64,000 bases of DNA, taken from NCBI GenBank assembly GCA_002343775.1, contig DDSH01000001.1, positions 114,919 to 178,918 of the forward strand. Direction: 5' to 3'. The position numbers were made by a program, and so were the translations under genes. The DNA comes from Anaerolineales bacterium UBA2395 (lineage in GTDB: Bacteria > Chloroflexota > Anaerolineae > Anaerolineales > Villigracilaceae). Position 1 is the first letter of the stretch, and each line of letters opens with the position of its first letter. Positions 25,541-36,500 of the stretch are shown piece by piece. The notes under the pieces were generated by a model, which searched no databases, was not told where the DNA came from, and was given only the letters and a program-made list of their open reading frames with translations.

Positions 25541-27463
25541 TTATTTCAGGTTTTTGACAAGCGTCCAGATGTTTTTTCCCTGCGTCGAGTCATAGCGGAC
25601 TTCATCCATCAGCGAGCGGATGATCGCCATGCCATAGCCTCCTTCGGCAAGGTCTTCGGGCTCGGGCATGTGAACCTCATCCATTTTCAAATTGGCGGGC
25701 ACGCCGGTATCTTCCGTCTGCAGGAAAATCTGTTTCTGGCTACCCGCCATGCGTACGGTGATCTGACGGTTCGGGTCGCCTTCATAGGCATGATCCACCA
25801 AATTAGCGAGCAATTCCTGCAAGGAAAGTTCACACAGGCTGGCAACCTCTTCGGAAATTCCGGCTTGGTCTAGGTTCGCCCGCAAACGTTCGCACGGCTG
25901 ACGAATGTCTTCGTATGTGGCGCGAACTATCAGACTTTCATTGAACATGATTCGTTTTTCGTCCTGTTTTTCAAATTTAAGGATGACGATGGTGCGGTCG
26001 TCGTCTTGTGGATGTGTGCCGCAAAAGGTATTCACATCTGCCAGCAGGGCGCTGGCGATCTCTCTGGCGGGCAAATGGCGCGAAGCGGAAAGAAACGTTC
26101 GCATGCGCTCATAGCCGTACATCTCTCCAGCCGGGTTGCGCGACTCGGGGAATCCGTCGGATGCGGCGACGAAAACATCCCCAACCGAGAGGCTCAGGCT
26201 TTGGGTAGTGTATTCCACAGCATCCAAAATCCCCACGGGGATATCCTGCGCCTCCAGCAAGGCTGGCTCTCCATTGGCGGGAATGAAATAAATAGGGCTC
26301 TGACCGGCATTGCTGTAATGTAATTTGCAATTGGCGCAATCCACCAAGCCCAGCATAACCGTGGTAAACATGCCCACATTGGAAAAATCGGATGCCATGT
26401 CGTGGTTGAGACGGTTCAGCACCTGGTGCGGATGATTGAAAGGCATATTCCGCGATGCCGATTTGATGATGGTGTGCGTCATGCTCATCAACAGCGCAGC
26501 GGGCATCCCCTTGCCGGTCACATCGCCGAGGGCAAAGACCAGCGTATCATCCTGACGGGTGCTGACATCGAAGAAGTCACCGCCCACTTCAAACGCGGGG
26601 TTGGACTCTGCAAAAACATCCAGACCTTTCACCTGCGGAATGCTCTGCGGCAGGATGGCGGTCTGCACCTGGCGGGCAATGTCCATTTCAGTTTCGAGGC
26701 GGGCGCGTTCCACCGCCTCTTTATGGAGCATGGCATTTTCCAACTGTGCGCCAATATGACCCGCAATGGCTTTGGCAAGTTTGATATCCGGGGTGGTGAA
26801 TTTTCCAGTTTTATTGAACAAGCCCACCGCTGCTGAGATTTCGTCGCGCACGGGCAGGGTCACCATCATCACATTCCGCAGTTCCAGCGGAACCGTTTCA
26901 GAGTCTTTGAAAATATGCCGGCTGGGATCCCGCATGTACAGCGTGGCTGCCGCTTCTGCATGAGCAGGGTGGATCGGTCTTTCAGAAACTTGATGGACGA
27001 GAGGCTTTCCATCCTTTTCCTTAAGAACGACAAAACCACCGTCCACATCCATCAAGTGTTGCGATTGCTTAATCAGCAGGTCCAGCAGTGAATTTATATC
27101 CAGCGTACGACGGGTGGCTTGGGTCAATTCGTAAAGCGCCACGAGCCGGTCTTGCGTTTCCACCAAGGCAGCTGTGAGATTATCCAAATCCGCATCCACT
27201 GTGAGCAGGTTTGCGAAAATATCCAGCATGGATTCGGCAGTGGGGGTCCAGCGGGGATCGGTGACACCATAGATCTGCAGCGTCAATCCGGAAGCAAACG
27301 ACGAGACCAAAAGCGACGGTTCATTGCAGAGGCTTGAAGTGGGGCAGCCGATCAGAACCTCATCTCCCCGCAGCAGTTGCACACAGGTCGCGCCAACGCG
27401 CATCCAGCCTGCCGACAGGGATTTGAACGCATCACGATGCTTGGCAGAAATTTCCGGAATCAC
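25541..27463 (-). CDS. SpoIIE-type PP2C phosphatase fused to HATPase (RsbW-like), with GAF domain
   Basis: 640-aa cytoplasmic protein. GAF-type sensor about residues 110-255; PP2C-type phosphatase about 280-490 with VGGDFFDV, GDVTGKGMPAALLMS and SDGFPESRN metal-binding motifs; and GHKL ATPase about 515-640 with ELLANLVDHAY and GGYGMAIIRSL. Phosphatase and kinase for STAS proteins are thus in one chain, flanked by two STAS genes (27464 and 25173). That forms a complete partner-switch unit. It abuts the upstream STAS gene with no spacer. Confidence 0.9.
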   Translation of the reverse strand: MIPEISAKHRDAFKSLSAGWMRVGATCVQLLRGDEVLIGCPTSSLCNEPSLLVSSFASGLTLQIYGVTDPRWTPTAESMLDIFANLLTVDADLDNLTAALVETQDRLVALYELTQATRRTLDINSLLDLLIKQSQHLMDVDGGFVVLKEKDGKPLVHQVSERPIHPAHAEAAATLYMRDPSRHIFKDSETVPLELRNVMMVTLPVRDEISAAVGLFNKTGKFTTPDIKLAKAIAGHIGAQLENAMLHKEAVERARLETEMDIARQVQTAILPQSIPQVKGLDVFAESNPAFEVGGDFFDVSTRQDDTLVFALGDVTGKGMPAALLMSMTHTIIKSASRNMPFNHPHQVLNRLNHDMASDFSNVGMFTTVMLGLVDCANCKLHYSNAGQSPIYFIPANGEPALLEAQDIPVGILDAVEYTTQSLSLSVGDVFVAASDGFPESRNPAGEMYGYERMRTFLSASRHLPAREIASALLADVNTFCGTHPQDDDRTIVILKFEKQDEKRIMFNESLIVRATYEDIRQPCERLRANLDQAGISEEVASLCELSLQELLANLVDHAYEGDPNRQITVRMAGSQKQIFLQTEDTGVPANLKMDEVHMPEPEDLAEGGYGMAIIRSLMDEVRYDSTQGKNIWTLVKNLK

Positions 27464-27796
27464 TTAGAACCCTTTCGCGGCTTCTTCCTCGGTGGGGAAT
27501 ATATCAAAGGCTTTGTCAAGACGCGTCAATTCAAAAATGACGCGCACCGGCTGCTGCAAGGAACAGATGTGCAGATCGCCATTTCGTTCACGGCAGTTCT
27601 TCAATCCACGCACCAGGGTGGAAAGCGCCGTTGAGTCAATGAAATTCATGCCTTCCAAATTGACGATGATCCTCGCCTCCCCCTTCCCGGTGTGCTCCGC
27701 CAGCCAGGCGTTCACAGGTTCCACTTCATGCGCATCGAAGCGTCCCTTAAGTTGAAGGACCGGCAGATTGTCCCGAGATGATTTTATGATGTCCAT
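27464..27796 (-). CDS. STAS-domain anti-sigma-factor antagonist (2)
   Basis: 110 aa. NFIDSTALSTLVRGL carries the phosphorylatable Ser region. It resembles the STAS protein at 25173 only in fold, so the two are unlikely to be recent copies. It lies between a GT4 glycosyltransferase and the SpoIIE fusion. Two different STAS substrates for one bifunctional regulator would allow two outputs, for example glycan synthesis and export. Confidence 0.88.
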   Translation of the reverse strand: MDIIKSSRDNLPVLQLKGRFDAHEVEPVNAWLAEHTGKGEARIIVNLEGMNFIDSTALSTLVRGLKNCRERNGDLHICSLQQPVRVIFELTRLDKAFDIFPTEEEAAKGF

Positions 27797-27804
27797 AAAA
27801 ACTC

Positions 27805-28992
27805 CTATTTCCTCTTCAACAATTCCTCAAAGTGGATCAGATACCAGTCCACCACTTCAGTGATCGGCAAGCCGTTCGCGGCGGCATAATTTCGCAACCC
27901 GATCTCGCGCTGTCGTTCAGGGTTGTCGATCACCTTGGCGATCGATGCCGCCAAGCTATCGGCACTGGTTGGCTCGAAAAATTCGGCATCATAGCCTTCC
28001 TCCAAAACCAGTTCGGCAAAGTCGCCCAAATTTGGCAATACCACCGCCTTGCCGTATCCGCCCGCCTGATGCAACACCCCGGAACTGCCCGTGGTGGATG
28101 TGTACGGAAATGCCACCACCCACGCCTCGCCAAAGATGCGCGGCACATCGCCTTCGGCAACATACCCGGTATATTCCACATTCGGCACATGCGAATACCT
28201 GTCGCGCACGCCCTGCAAATAACCTGCCGCATTGGGGCTGTCGGTACCGGCAATGACCAGCCGCATATCCGGATGTTTCTTCAATAATACAGCGTGTGCC
28301 TCCACTAATAAATCGACAGTTTTGTAGGTTCCAAATTTCCCAAAGGTCATCACCGTTGGCTTACCACCAGGCATGGTGCTCGGCGCGGTTTCGGTCGGTT
28401 CTTCAAACGAACCATGCGGCGCAAGCAGCACATTCTGCGCGCCATACTTGCTCTCCAGGATCTCCACATACTTCGGGATGGTCACCGCCACCCAATCTGC
28501 CTTCAAGATAAAACGCGTAATGATGTTGCCGAACAAACGGATCACGGCTTCCAAAATCGGGTTGTTGCCAAACCCCGCCGACTTTAAATTCACCGTCTCC
28601 ATGATGTTGTGCAGCAACACCACCACCTTTTGTCCATCCAGTTTCAACAGCCACGGCGTAAGCAAACCCAACGTGGCAGGCACCTTTTTATCGCCGAATG
28701 AAGCGAACTGGATATTGAACAACACGATATCAGGATCCGCTTCCCGCACTGCCTTGCGAATGCGGAAGGAATTATCCAGCGCATTGAACTGCCAGCACGG
28801 CACGCTTCGCACCGGAACTTGAGCCTGGTTCTGCTCCGGGGAATATTGCTGACCCTCGGGCAGTTCGTCGAGCAACAATATGATCTCCTCAACCATCTCG
28901 GTCTTGGTCTTCAAAAAACGGACAAAGTGATAGGCATACTCGTTCAGCGAACCTTTGGAAGGTGGATGGGTAGTAACAATGGCTATTCGCAT
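27805..28992 (-). CDS. Glycosyltransferase family 4
   Basis: 395 aa from ATG 28992, preceded by AGGAGG; a longer frame to 29016 is less likely. GT-B fold: N-domain TTHPPSKGSLNEY and C-domain VMTFGKFGTYKTVDLLVEAH, LVIAGTDSPNA and SSGVLHQAGGYGKAVVLPN for nucleotide-sugar binding. It adds a sugar to a lipid-linked acceptor on the cytoplasmic side. It lies in a run with GT2 and GT-C enzymes; linkage and sugar are unknown. Confidence 0.85.
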   Translation of the reverse strand: MRIAIVTTHPPSKGSLNEYAYHFVRFLKTKTEMVEEIILLLDELPEGQQYSPEQNQAQVPVRSVPCWQFNALDNSFRIRKAVREADPDIVLFNIQFASFGDKKVPATLGLLTPWLLKLDGQKVVVLLHNIMETVNLKSAGFGNNPILEAVIRLFGNIITRFILKADWVAVTIPKYVEILESKYGAQNVLLAPHGSFEEPTETAPSTMPGGKPTVMTFGKFGTYKTVDLLVEAHAVLLKKHPDMRLVIAGTDSPNAAGYLQGVRDRYSHVPNVEYTGYVAEGDVPRIFGEAWVVAFPYTSTTGSSGVLHQAGGYGKAVVLPNLGDFAELVLEEGYDAEFFEPTSADSLAASIAKVIDNPERQREIGLRNYAAANGLPITEVVDWYLIHFEELLKRK

Positions 28993-29002
28993 GGGTGTCC
29001 TC

Positions 29003-29767
29003 CTATCGATACACACCTTTCAGATCATTCATCTTGACCGTCATCAGGTCACGCAGGAAGCGCTGCACTTCTTTGCGTGTGTCCACCTTCGAACCAGGGG
29101 CATCGATCCACGAGACGGGGACTTCAGCGATCTTGTAGCCGAACTTTGAGGCGAGATACAAAATTTCCAAGTCGAAGGAAAAACCCATGATGGTTTGCTT
29201 GGTATGCAGCTTCTGCGCGGCTTCGCGTGTGTACATTTTGAACCCGCATTGAGTGTCTTTGACCGGGATAAAGAAGATATGCCTCACGATCCAGCGCAAG
29301 CCGCCACTGAGAATCTTCCTCAACATTGATTTCTTGCCCTCTTCCGCACCTTCCGCCGCCCGTGAACCGACCGCCACATCAAAAGATTCTTTTTCCAACT
29401 TGTTCAATAGTTTGCTCACCTCTTCGATCGGCGTGGAATTATCCGCATCGGCAAATAGGACATACGTTCCGCGCGCCGCCAACATGCCACGCTGCACAGC
29501 GCTGCCCTTGCCGCCATTCTTCGGCGCCCTAAGTACGCGCATGTTCACCAGATGCAGGTCATCGCACAATGCCACCGTGTCATCCTTCGAGCCGTCATCG
29601 GCGATCAGCAACTCCCACGGAAAGCCCAAATCGGAAACATGGGAGGCAATCGCGCCAATCGTGGCGACGATCCGCTCACGTTCGTTATAGGCAGGGATGA
29701 CGATGGAGAGTTTGGGCTCTTCAGTGATGGCTTCTGTTTTCCATCTGGCATAATTTTCGTAAGGCAT
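29003..29767 (-). CDS. GT2 glycosyltransferase (dolichyl-phosphate glucose synthase, ALG5-like)
   Basis: 254 aa from ATG 29767 with AAGGAG five bases upstream. GT-A motifs: SIVIPAYNERERI, LLIADDGSKDDT and the metal-binding FADADNSTP. DTQCGFKMYTREAA is diagnostic of the branch that transfers a hexose onto polyprenyl phosphate. Unlike many relatives it has no C-terminal membrane span. It would feed the lipid-linked sugar donor used by the GT-C enzyme encoded next to it. Confidence 0.85.
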   Translation of the reverse strand: MPYENYARWKTEAITEEPKLSIVIPAYNERERIVATIGAIASHVSDLGFPWELLIADDGSKDDTVALCDDLHLVNMRVLRAPKNGGKGSAVQRGMLAARGTYVLFADADNSTPIEEVSKLLNKLEKESFDVAVGSRAAEGAEEGKKSMLRKILSGGLRWIVRHIFFIPVKDTQCGFKMYTREAAQKLHTKQTIMGFSFDLEILYLASKFGYKIAEVPVSWIDAPGSKVDTRKEVQRFLRDLMTVKMNDLKGVYR

Positions 29768-29778
29768 ACGGACTCCTT

Positions 29779-30945
29779 TTACGCAACAAAGATCCAATTG
29801 ACAAAAACGACCACAAACACGCCCAGCAGAGTGGCAAAGGTAAAGTTGAACGCCCTGTCCACTCGGTCGTCACGCCCCCACCACGCCATCATCATGAAGG
29901 CGGGGAATTGCGTCAGCAAATAGCGGATGATGCTCCCTATGGAACTGGCAGACGGCACGAACAACATGATAAGCACAAAGATGGCATATCCTTCACCCAG
30001 CCTGTACCAGATGAACGGAACCAATGCCAGAAAGAACAAATAGAAAGAGACGTTCCAAAAGCGGGTCAGCCAGCCTTTGTTCACTTCACCTTCGAGCAAG
30101 CCGGTGATGCTCTTCTGCAATACCGCAACCGGACCGACGTTCTCGCGCCCCCAAGCCGACTGCACCTCAATGAACGCCAGCGGACGGTCAAAATTAACCT
30201 TGAGGAAATAGATGAATACCAACATGCCCAGAGGAATGAGCGAAATGATGACGAGATCAAACCAGTTTCGCTTGAAACCGTCCCATAAGCTGAGCCAGGT
30301 CTCTTTTTTATGCACGGCAAGCAGCGCCCAGCCTTGCGAACGCAGCCATTCCCAGATACAGAGCGCCCACATCAAAATGCCGAGGTTGCGTGTGGCAGCC
30401 GTGAGGATGCCAAAGACTGCCGCCCACATCCACTGGTGTTTGCGGGCAAAGTACATGGTGGCGATGGAGAGAAAGACGAACATACTCTCGGTGTAGACCG
30501 CAGAGAAAAAGAATGAGGTGGGGAAAAATGCCAGGTAGTACACCGCACGCCTGGCTGAGTCTGAACCGAGTTCGAGTTCGGTCAAAAGATAGAAGAAGAT
30601 CAATCCGCCGAGGAATGTCACATTGCTGACGACGAATCCCGTCATGATCAAGTTGCCGTCGAAGAATTTCGCCAGCACTTGCATGGACATTGGATACAGC
30701 GGAAAGAAGGCAACGTTGCTTTGCAAACCAGGGCGAAACCAATAGCCATTGGTGGCAATATCGACGTAATACTGGCTGTCCCATTTTGCCCACATGGAGA
30801 GGAAGGGGCTGTTCTCATCCGCCACCCAGTGACCTTCTTCAGTAGGCAGCATGGTATCGCCAAGGATGCCCGCGCCAAAAATCAACAAGCGACTGAGGAC
30901 GAACGCCAACAGCGGTACAGTGACCCAATCGGGCAGACGCTTCAT
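29779..30945 (-). CDS. PIG-V-like GT-C mannosyltransferase family protein
   Basis: 388-aa polytopic membrane glycosyltransferase. MWAKWDSQYYVDIATNGYW near residue 52 and VAFFPLYPMSMQVLAKFF are the family's luminal/exterior loop with the catalytic Asp (WD motif); about nine spans follow. It would use a polyprenyl-phosphate sugar on the outer face. It overlaps the surface-protein gene by four bases and lies 11 bases before the ALG5-like gene, so donor synthesis and transfer are probably matched. Confidence 0.82.
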   Translation of the reverse strand: MKRLPDWVTVPLLAFVLSRLLIFGAGILGDTMLPTEEGHWVADENSPFLSMWAKWDSQYYVDIATNGYWFRPGLQSNVAFFPLYPMSMQVLAKFFDGNLIMTGFVVSNVTFLGGLIFFYLLTELELGSDSARRAVYYLAFFPTSFFFSAVYTESMFVFLSIATMYFARKHQWMWAAVFGILTAATRNLGILMWALCIWEWLRSQGWALLAVHKKETWLSLWDGFKRNWFDLVIISLIPLGMLVFIYFLKVNFDRPLAFIEVQSAWGRENVGPVAVLQKSITGLLEGEVNKGWLTRFWNVSFYLFFLALVPFIWYRLGEGYAIFVLIMLFVPSASSIGSIIRYLLTQFPAFMMMAWWGRDDRVDRAFNFTFATLLGVFVVVFVNWIFVA

Positions 30946-33428
30946 TTTTCCACCTCTAGTTTTACATCTTCAAAGATCACAGGTCCGCCATATGACAACA
31001 AACCGATCCAACCTTCCTGCGAAGAGATGGCAATATTCCTGGCGATCTCCACATCGTTCACATAAATGCTGAGTACATCAAGTTTGACATCCAGCCTGAG
31101 CGTGAAGGTCTTATCTGTTCCTGCAATTGGGGATGAACCCTGCCCCTTGAAATTGCCTTCGTCGTTGATGCTGCCCCACCAAATACCCTTGCCGCCATCT
31201 TTAAGACGCACGATGTACGAGTTGTTCTTCGAACCGCGTTCGTTCATGTGAATGACAAAGCCGCCGCCAGAGTCGCTTGTTTCAGGCAGGGTGATCTTCG
31301 CGCTGACCGTATATTCCGAAGCCTGTATGCCGGTATTCAGAACATAATCGGAAACATCCACAACTGTTTGCACCGCCTGATTATTTTCGATCGTCCATTT
31401 ACCGCTGACAATGCGCTGGTCAGTGAAACCATCCATGCTTTCGTACGTGCCTTTGAAGACCGCGCCAACGCCATCCACCGCCACCTCGTCGTAGATCACA
31501 TGTGCGCGGGATGTGACCAACCCAAAATAGCCCATGCTATACCCCGACTCATACGGTACGGCTTGTACGATCAAACGGTCATCCAGATAAATACTGTAGG
31601 ATTTTTCACCACTCACAACGCGCAGGGTATGGCGATCGGCACCCGCATTCGGAACGTCGGCATAGCCCTGGTTTTTATACACGCCCGTCGCATCGAAATA
31701 CCCCCATACAATCGCATTGTCACGCTTGTCGGAGTAACGCACCATCGAAGCGCCCGCAAGCCGATCCGTGTTCGGCATATTGAAGAGAATACCCGCCCCG
31801 CTGCCTTCTACATGCGAGAAGCCGGTTTGAATGCTGAAATTCTGAAAAGCGGTCTTGGTATAAACGGCGGCATAATCAAAACCATCCACTTTGACCTGCT
31901 CAAAATTGCCATTCGCAAATTTCCAATCTCCATTGATAATTCTCCAACCCGCGTCAGACAGCTTGCCATCGAAGACGCCCACATATGGGGATGAGCCACC
32001 GTCCACCGCTTCGACCGTGACCGGAGTTGCAGCAACGACCTTGGTCGGTTCCGCCGCCGGAGCCTGTGTCTGCGTTGCCTGCGGAACAGGGGTATTCGTC
32101 ACTTGCGGCTGTTGTGTTCCGGTCAACGCCGCCACAGGGTCAGACGTGGCACCGAACAGAGGGAAGGCTTCCACATACGAAAACGCCGCCGAAGAACGCG
32201 AAGTGATCAACCCGACAGCACCCTGAATGGACACAAGCGGCACATCGCGCGCGATCATGTCGTCATCCAGGAAAACGTCATAACTGTCAGCGCCGGAAAA
32301 GACTTGAAGCGTATGAGTCTCTTTGTCCGCGGGCGAAGCGTCTACAAATCCCTGGCGGGTAAAGACGCCCTGCGCATCGTAGTACCCCCAAATGACCGAG
32401 TCCGTCTCATTCGAATACCGAACCAGATGCGCACCGTTGATGGAATAGGGCGAGGGCATGTTAAAGAGCAAACCAGCGCCCTGCCCGTCCACATGCGTAA
32501 AGGTGGCGCGCAAGGTGTAATTTTCGAACGTGCTGGTCTCATACCCGATGGCGGCATCCACAAAGATTGCGTCACTTTGCATCATTTGCTTTGACGCGAT
32601 CTGCCACGTACCACTGATCGGCACCCAACCTGCCCCACCCGGTTCCTGGTCAAAGTCGCTGGTGTAGACCATATCGCCCGGGTTTTGATTCTCTGCCAAC
32701 GTCACTTTGTAGGTATCGAAGACCGCCGGACCCAAAGCATAAAAACCGATCATCCCGTTCTTATAATAAAGCGGACGATTCTCAATCATCCGCTGACCAT
32801 TGACCTGCACCAGATACGAATTTCCATACACGTACACATCCAGCCGAAACTCGGTCGTGTTTATGGTGAGCGGAACCTGCGCTTGCGTAATGAACGCACC
32901 GGTCTCGTCCATGTAGCCCGCCACCAGTTCAAGCGTTTCAGGATTAATGCGGCTGATGTACACCCGGTGCTGTTTTGGCAAAAGTTCGGGATATTGAGCA
33001 TTGAACGAAAGCCCCGCCTGACGGGTATCCTTCTTCAAGGTGATGAAAACGCTGGCATGATACGCCGCATCTTCCGGGACCTTGAGCGGAATGTGTACCT
33101 GCCCAGACTCTTCCCCGCCGACACTTTGTTGCAACGTCCCTGTGCGGATCGTCCACACGCCGGTTTGTGAAAACCAGCGTTTGAGGTTCACATCGTCGAA
33201 GTTCTGGGTATACGGCAGGGTGTAAGTCGTCACCGGCTGATCGGGCGCAACCAGAACTTGCAACGCCACAAAGAGCACTCCAGCCACAACCAAAAGCCCC
33301 GCAGCCGATAACAACACCTTGTTCGAGGGCAGACCGGGGATCTTCATCCGCAGCCTGTTTAACATGGCATCGAACTTCACAAAAATGGATTGCAATTTTT
33401 GAAGGAATGATTTCAAAATTTGTTTCAT
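30942..33428 (-). CDS. Membrane-anchored surface protein with four LamG/DUF1080-like repeats
   Basis: About 828 aa from ATG 33428. A single membrane span at about residues 38-60 follows a basic cytoplasmic N-terminus, so the rest is outside. Four related concanavalin-type modules follow, recognised by repeated VW(G)TW(I/K) openings and ATFTHVDGQGAGLLFN / GFSHVEGSGAGILFN, VIWGYYDAQGVF / VWGYFDATGVY and VGLITSRSSAAF / FGLVTSRAHVIY. A Pro/Thr/Gln-rich linker sits between modules two and three. This fold normally binds or cleaves glycans. Fully coupled to the PIG-V-like gene. Confidence 0.7.
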   Translation of the reverse strand: MKQILKSFLQKLQSIFVKFDAMLNRLRMKIPGLPSNKVLLSAAGLLVVAGVLFVALQVLVAPDQPVTTYTLPYTQNFDDVNLKRWFSQTGVWTIRTGTLQQSVGGEESGQVHIPLKVPEDAAYHASVFITLKKDTRQAGLSFNAQYPELLPKQHRVYISRINPETLELVAGYMDETGAFITQAQVPLTINTTEFRLDVYVYGNSYLVQVNGQRMIENRPLYYKNGMIGFYALGPAVFDTYKVTLAENQNPGDMVYTSDFDQEPGGAGWVPISGTWQIASKQMMQSDAIFVDAAIGYETSTFENYTLRATFTHVDGQGAGLLFNMPSPYSINGAHLVRYSNETDSVIWGYYDAQGVFTRQGFVDASPADKETHTLQVFSGADSYDVFLDDDMIARDVPLVSIQGAVGLITSRSSAAFSYVEAFPLFGATSDPVAALTGTQQPQVTNTPVPQATQTQAPAAEPTKVVAATPVTVEAVDGGSSPYVGVFDGKLSDAGWRIINGDWKFANGNFEQVKVDGFDYAAVYTKTAFQNFSIQTGFSHVEGSGAGILFNMPNTDRLAGASMVRYSDKRDNAIVWGYFDATGVYKNQGYADVPNAGADRHTLRVVSGEKSYSIYLDDRLIVQAVPYESGYSMGYFGLVTSRAHVIYDEVAVDGVGAVFKGTYESMDGFTDQRIVSGKWTIENNQAVQTVVDVSDYVLNTGIQASEYTVSAKITLPETSDSGGGFVIHMNERGSKNNSYIVRLKDGGKGIWWGSINDEGNFKGQGSSPIAGTDKTFTLRLDVKLDVLSIYVNDVEIARNIAISSQEGWIGLLSYGGPVIFEDVKLEVEK

Positions 33429-33582
33429 AAGATTTATTATCTGCATTCTATGACAACTGGGGGATTGAACGCATTTCAGTCTCGTTCTCAAATAACTGAC
33501 GAAAATGCAAGCCTCGGGAATCCGCCCATTTCACAACCTTTGCCAACCTTATCCAACCTCTTCCAACGATCTCAAATTTAAC

Positions 33583-36500
33583 TTATGGCTCCTCCCCTTG
33601 AATGATGACCGACCCGCAACACAATTCGTCCGGCTGTACCACGGTCACATTCAGCGGAAGGGTCAATGATTTATAGACATCTTCGGGAATCACCAGGATC
33701 CCTTCCAGTAACAGAGGCGCATCATTTAGTTTGTTGAAGTAAATGGGATATTTCCCCTTGCTGGCTGTGACGACACCAAGATCAAAGAACTGGTATTGAT
33801 AATTCACCGCCACCACGTCTGACGGGATGAGCATGCCTAATTCCCTGTTGGTGTACCCGCTTGTATCGAACGGCACCCGGCTGGATGAAAACACCAGGCG
33901 CTTATCGAACATCACCAAATTCGACGGGTCTGAAGCGAGCGTGATCCGCTGCGGTTCACCGAACAGTTTGGACGTCATCTCCATATCCACCGCCGAGATC
34001 GCCCCCCGCATCAACAGGTGATACTCGCCCTCCTCCGGCAGGGTCACATCCACACGGAAGGGCGCTTCGCGCGGCACGCCGATGAACCCACCCTCGATGG
34101 TTCCCCACAACCCCGGCGTGATCATCTCCAGGCGGTTGTACTTGCTATCGGAAAAGAATTGGAACAGGCGGAACATCGGCGAGAGATAATAGGAACTCGA
34201 GATCTGTTCCGGGTCGAACGGCAGGATCACACTGCTCGGGCGGAAGAACTGCGTCTTGTTGGCTTTCAGGTACAAGTCCAGCGCTGATTCGTGTTCGTCA
34301 TCCGTCACCATCGTCAACGAGTCGAAAGACTCCAGATCACCCACCACCATGGTATGGCGCAGGTCATAATAGCGGGTCAATTCCAAATTGGAAGACAAAA
34401 TACGAATGAAGGAATTCCAATCCACATCCAAATACAGGGGCACACGCTCCGCAGTCGGCAGATCGGTAAACTCATAAAGCACATAACTTTCGTTCTCCAA
34501 CAACTTCGTCAGATAGGCACTGCGGGCATCCAATTCAGGGATCAGGATCCGCTCCACCTCGCGCAGATACTCCTGCCCGCCAACCGTATTCGCCACCAAT
34601 TCCTTGTTGACCACCACATACTTCAAGTTCAGATCACGCGCAATATTGACCCACCACGGCTGCTGGTAATACAAAGCGCGCAGCATCAAAAAGAACTCAT
34701 GTTTGTTATCCGAGTCGCCTGTCAAACCATAGTAATAACTGGGCAGATCAAGGTAGTAGATGTGGAATTTATCGATGAACTTATGCTCCACACCATTAAT
34801 ATCCAGAACCACCTTGGCAGTCTCTGTAGGCGGCAGCACCACCACCTTACCCGGCGGCAGTTGCAGCAACGCCTCCTTCACCTCCTTTAAAGGTCCCACC
34901 GGATACGGCGTGAGGAAATGATTGAAGTCTCCCGAAGAAAAGACGGTGCGATACGACTGATTCGAAAAGATGGGCACCATGAACATCAACACCATCAACA
35001 CGGGGATGAAACGCCCCGCTTCTTCCCTAGCCGATGCCCGCTTCTGCCCCCGAGCCTTTTTCTCCCCGATGCGTTTTCCCGTCACCACCCAGACGATCTC
35101 GCCAAACCCTTTCTTCATAAAGGTATCGTGCAGCCAGATCAAAGAAATCGCCATCAGGATCGTCGCCAGCATCAATGTAACCAGTTGAAACCGATGCGGA
35201 AAACGAAGCACCTGCACGATCATACCCATCAAACGCACAACCAGATCACCAATACCTGATTGCATACCATTCGCAGTGGTACTGATGAATGCCATCGTAC
35301 GGTGGAAGGTCGGCAGCCACGACGGTCCCGAGTACCCAAGCGTTGCCCACATGGTGAAAAATACGACCACGTACATCACATTGCGAAACGCCTTCAGTTC
35401 TGCGGTTCTGAACACCTCCTCCCGTACGCGTTTGAACAACAGTGGCACGAACATCAGGAAGCTATACACCATATTTGAATAACGCGGAACCTTGGCAAGG
35501 TAATCACCGGTGAACTCCTTATCCATGATGCCCGCCATGTCGAACGCCAGAATATGCCCCAAAGAAACTGAAGCGTCCTGAATAAAGTAATAATCACCCG
35601 GCACCGTCTCAGAAAGGTTGGGCACGCCGCGCAAAGCATAGAGTTTGACGAATAAGTAGTAGGGCAGCAACGTCCCCACGCCCAGCATGACGAATGCGCC
35701 CACACACCGCCAAAAACGGACTTCCACAAACAACGTGCGCCAATCCTTCCACAGGATCTTCAAACCGCTCCACCAAACTCGTGGACGATAGATATTCCGC
35801 CATGAGCCATCCTTGATCCAGCCGATGCCATCCATCAGCACGAGCGTCAACACAGCGAATGCCATATACAACGCGAAAAGGATCAGGTAATGCACCGCCG
35901 GGTTGAACAAGGTGATGACGCACGCCGCAAGGATGGGTTTGTATGGGCTCTTCTGCGGGAAGATCAAGCCATACGTCATCAATGTGATTGAAACAAGGCA
36001 CAGCGAAAAACCGAGGATCAATGTGTAAAAATGTGTGATCTTGGCGTATGCCATGATGATGAAGATCAACAACACCGGCGCAGCCGCCATTTGGTAAATG
36101 GATTCAGGCTTGTACTGCGGCAAAATCCGCCTGAGGAGCAGGGCAACGAATAGATAGGCGAGATATGTCACCCCCGGAATGACAAGCGGAATGGCAAATG
36201 GCAAGATCTTGTAATAGCGCATCCATGTAGTGAGGATGGAATAACGCACCCGGAATTCATAGCCGTTTGTCAGCTGGTTGAATTTACCCGCCGCCTGGTC
36301 GATCAGCTGGCTGTCGGGATTAAAAAATGGAACAAGTTCATCACCGTTAATCACCGCCTCTCCGCTCAAGACAAGCGGGATGTTGGCAATGAGATTGCGA
36401 AAGACAAAAAATGAAAGTAGAAAATAGGTCACCCCCACGATGATGGCGGTCTTCTCCACAGACGTCAACGCCCGCAGACGGATCGTCGGCAGGCGAGAAC

